From Fennellomyces sp. T-0311 (Eukaryota > Mucoromycota > Mucoromycetes > Mucorales > Lichtheimiaceae), in contig JALLLT010000013.1 in NCBI GenBank assembly GCA_025266875.1, positions 124,001 to 188,000 on the forward strand: DNA of 64,000 nucleotides, written 5' to 3'. The first letter of the stretch is position 1. Each line of letters opens with the position of its first letter. The notes beneath the pieces were generated by a model, which worked only from the letters and a program-made list of their open reading frames with translations, had not been told where the DNA came from and ran no database searches. The translations under genes were made by a program, and so were the position numbers. Positions 63,815 through 64,000 of this stretch are shown here, piece after piece.

Positions 63815-64000
63815 ATGGCCTTGCCCAAGCGCATTATCAAGGTTCACCAAACGAGACATGACAAGAAAGAATGACCGCAAGAAAAACTTATTTACGTTTA
63901 TAGGAAACCGAGCGTTTACTAGCTGAGCCAGCACCTGGCATCAGTGCTACGCCGCATGAAGACAACTTGCGTTATTTTGATGTGATCATTGCGGGTCCCA
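63815..64000 (+). CDS. UBC13: Ubiquitin-conjugating enzyme E2 N type (Ubc13), N-terminus (partial)
   Basis: The 5' end of the E2 that, with an Mms2-type partner, builds Lys63-linked ubiquitin chains in DNA-damage tolerance. Exon 1 (63815-63841) codes for MALPKRIIK, the intron is 63842-63903 (62 nt), and exon 2 from 63904 continues [20 protein letters not shown] and [10 protein letters not shown] to the window end. This matches the first about 40 residues of Ubc13 closely (RIIKET, RLLAEP, PGI, IAGP). The catalytic Cys lies outside the window. Confidence 0.88.

Overview
The window comes from a eukaryotic nuclear genome, almost certainly a Mucoromycota fungus (Mucorales or a close relative). Genes are intron-rich with mostly 45-75 nt GT-AG introns. 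The content is fungal: LYS1 lysine synthesis, a yeast-type SAM synthetase, an Ecl1-like protein, a DIL-ankyrin protein and an exg3-type glucanase. Long AT-rich gene-poor gaps lie between compact housekeeping genes. About 21 gene models could be rebuilt by hand splicing, plus several degenerate or uncertain loci.

Layout. 1-3.4 kb: the 5' end of valyl-tRNA synthetase (minus) and LYS1 (plus). 5.7-10.1 kb: a head-to-head pair from an unrecognised protein family, one nearly intact (minus) and one decayed (plus). 10.3-12.5 kb: an RbAp48/Hat2-type WD40 histone chaperone and a small Ecl1-like zinc protein. 14.8-22.3 kb (minus): a class C (GABA-B-like) GPCR with a PH-like tail, then a DIL-ankyrin protein. 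24.4-26.8 kb: a secreted defensin-like six-cysteine peptide (minus) and ribosomal P1 (plus). 26.8-32.7 kb is a gene desert. 32.7-36.5 kb: a RhoGEF (plus) and SAM synthetase (minus). 39.3-41.6 kb: a secreted choice-of-anchor-A-like protein with about 21 SSSSEE repeats. 41.8-48.8 kb: a probably degenerate methyltransferase, checkpoint clamp RAD1 and ribosome-biogenesis nuclease NOB1 sharing an 82-bp promoter gap, a GC-rich hairpin island, and a TLC-domain membrane protein. 51.0-55.6 kb: an intracellular-type GH5 glucanase divergent from a membrane-anchored aspartic protease, then a short-chain dehydrogenase. 55.6-58.6 kb: a gap holding a 150-bp MITE-like element and coding relics. 58.6-64 kb: GPALPP1 divergent from a ZZ/EF-hand protein, then NIT2 divergent from UBC13, which is cut by the window end.

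Genes are not in operons. Divergent pairs with short gaps (RAD1/NOB1, GPALPP1/ZZ-EF, glucanase/protease) probably share promoters. Splicing is distinctive: three GC-AG introns all with GCAAGT donors, introns of only 31-37 nt, and a 15-nt microexon. The least described items are the head-to-head orphan family, the defensin-like peptide, the acidic serine-repeat secreted protein and the PH-tailed GPCR.
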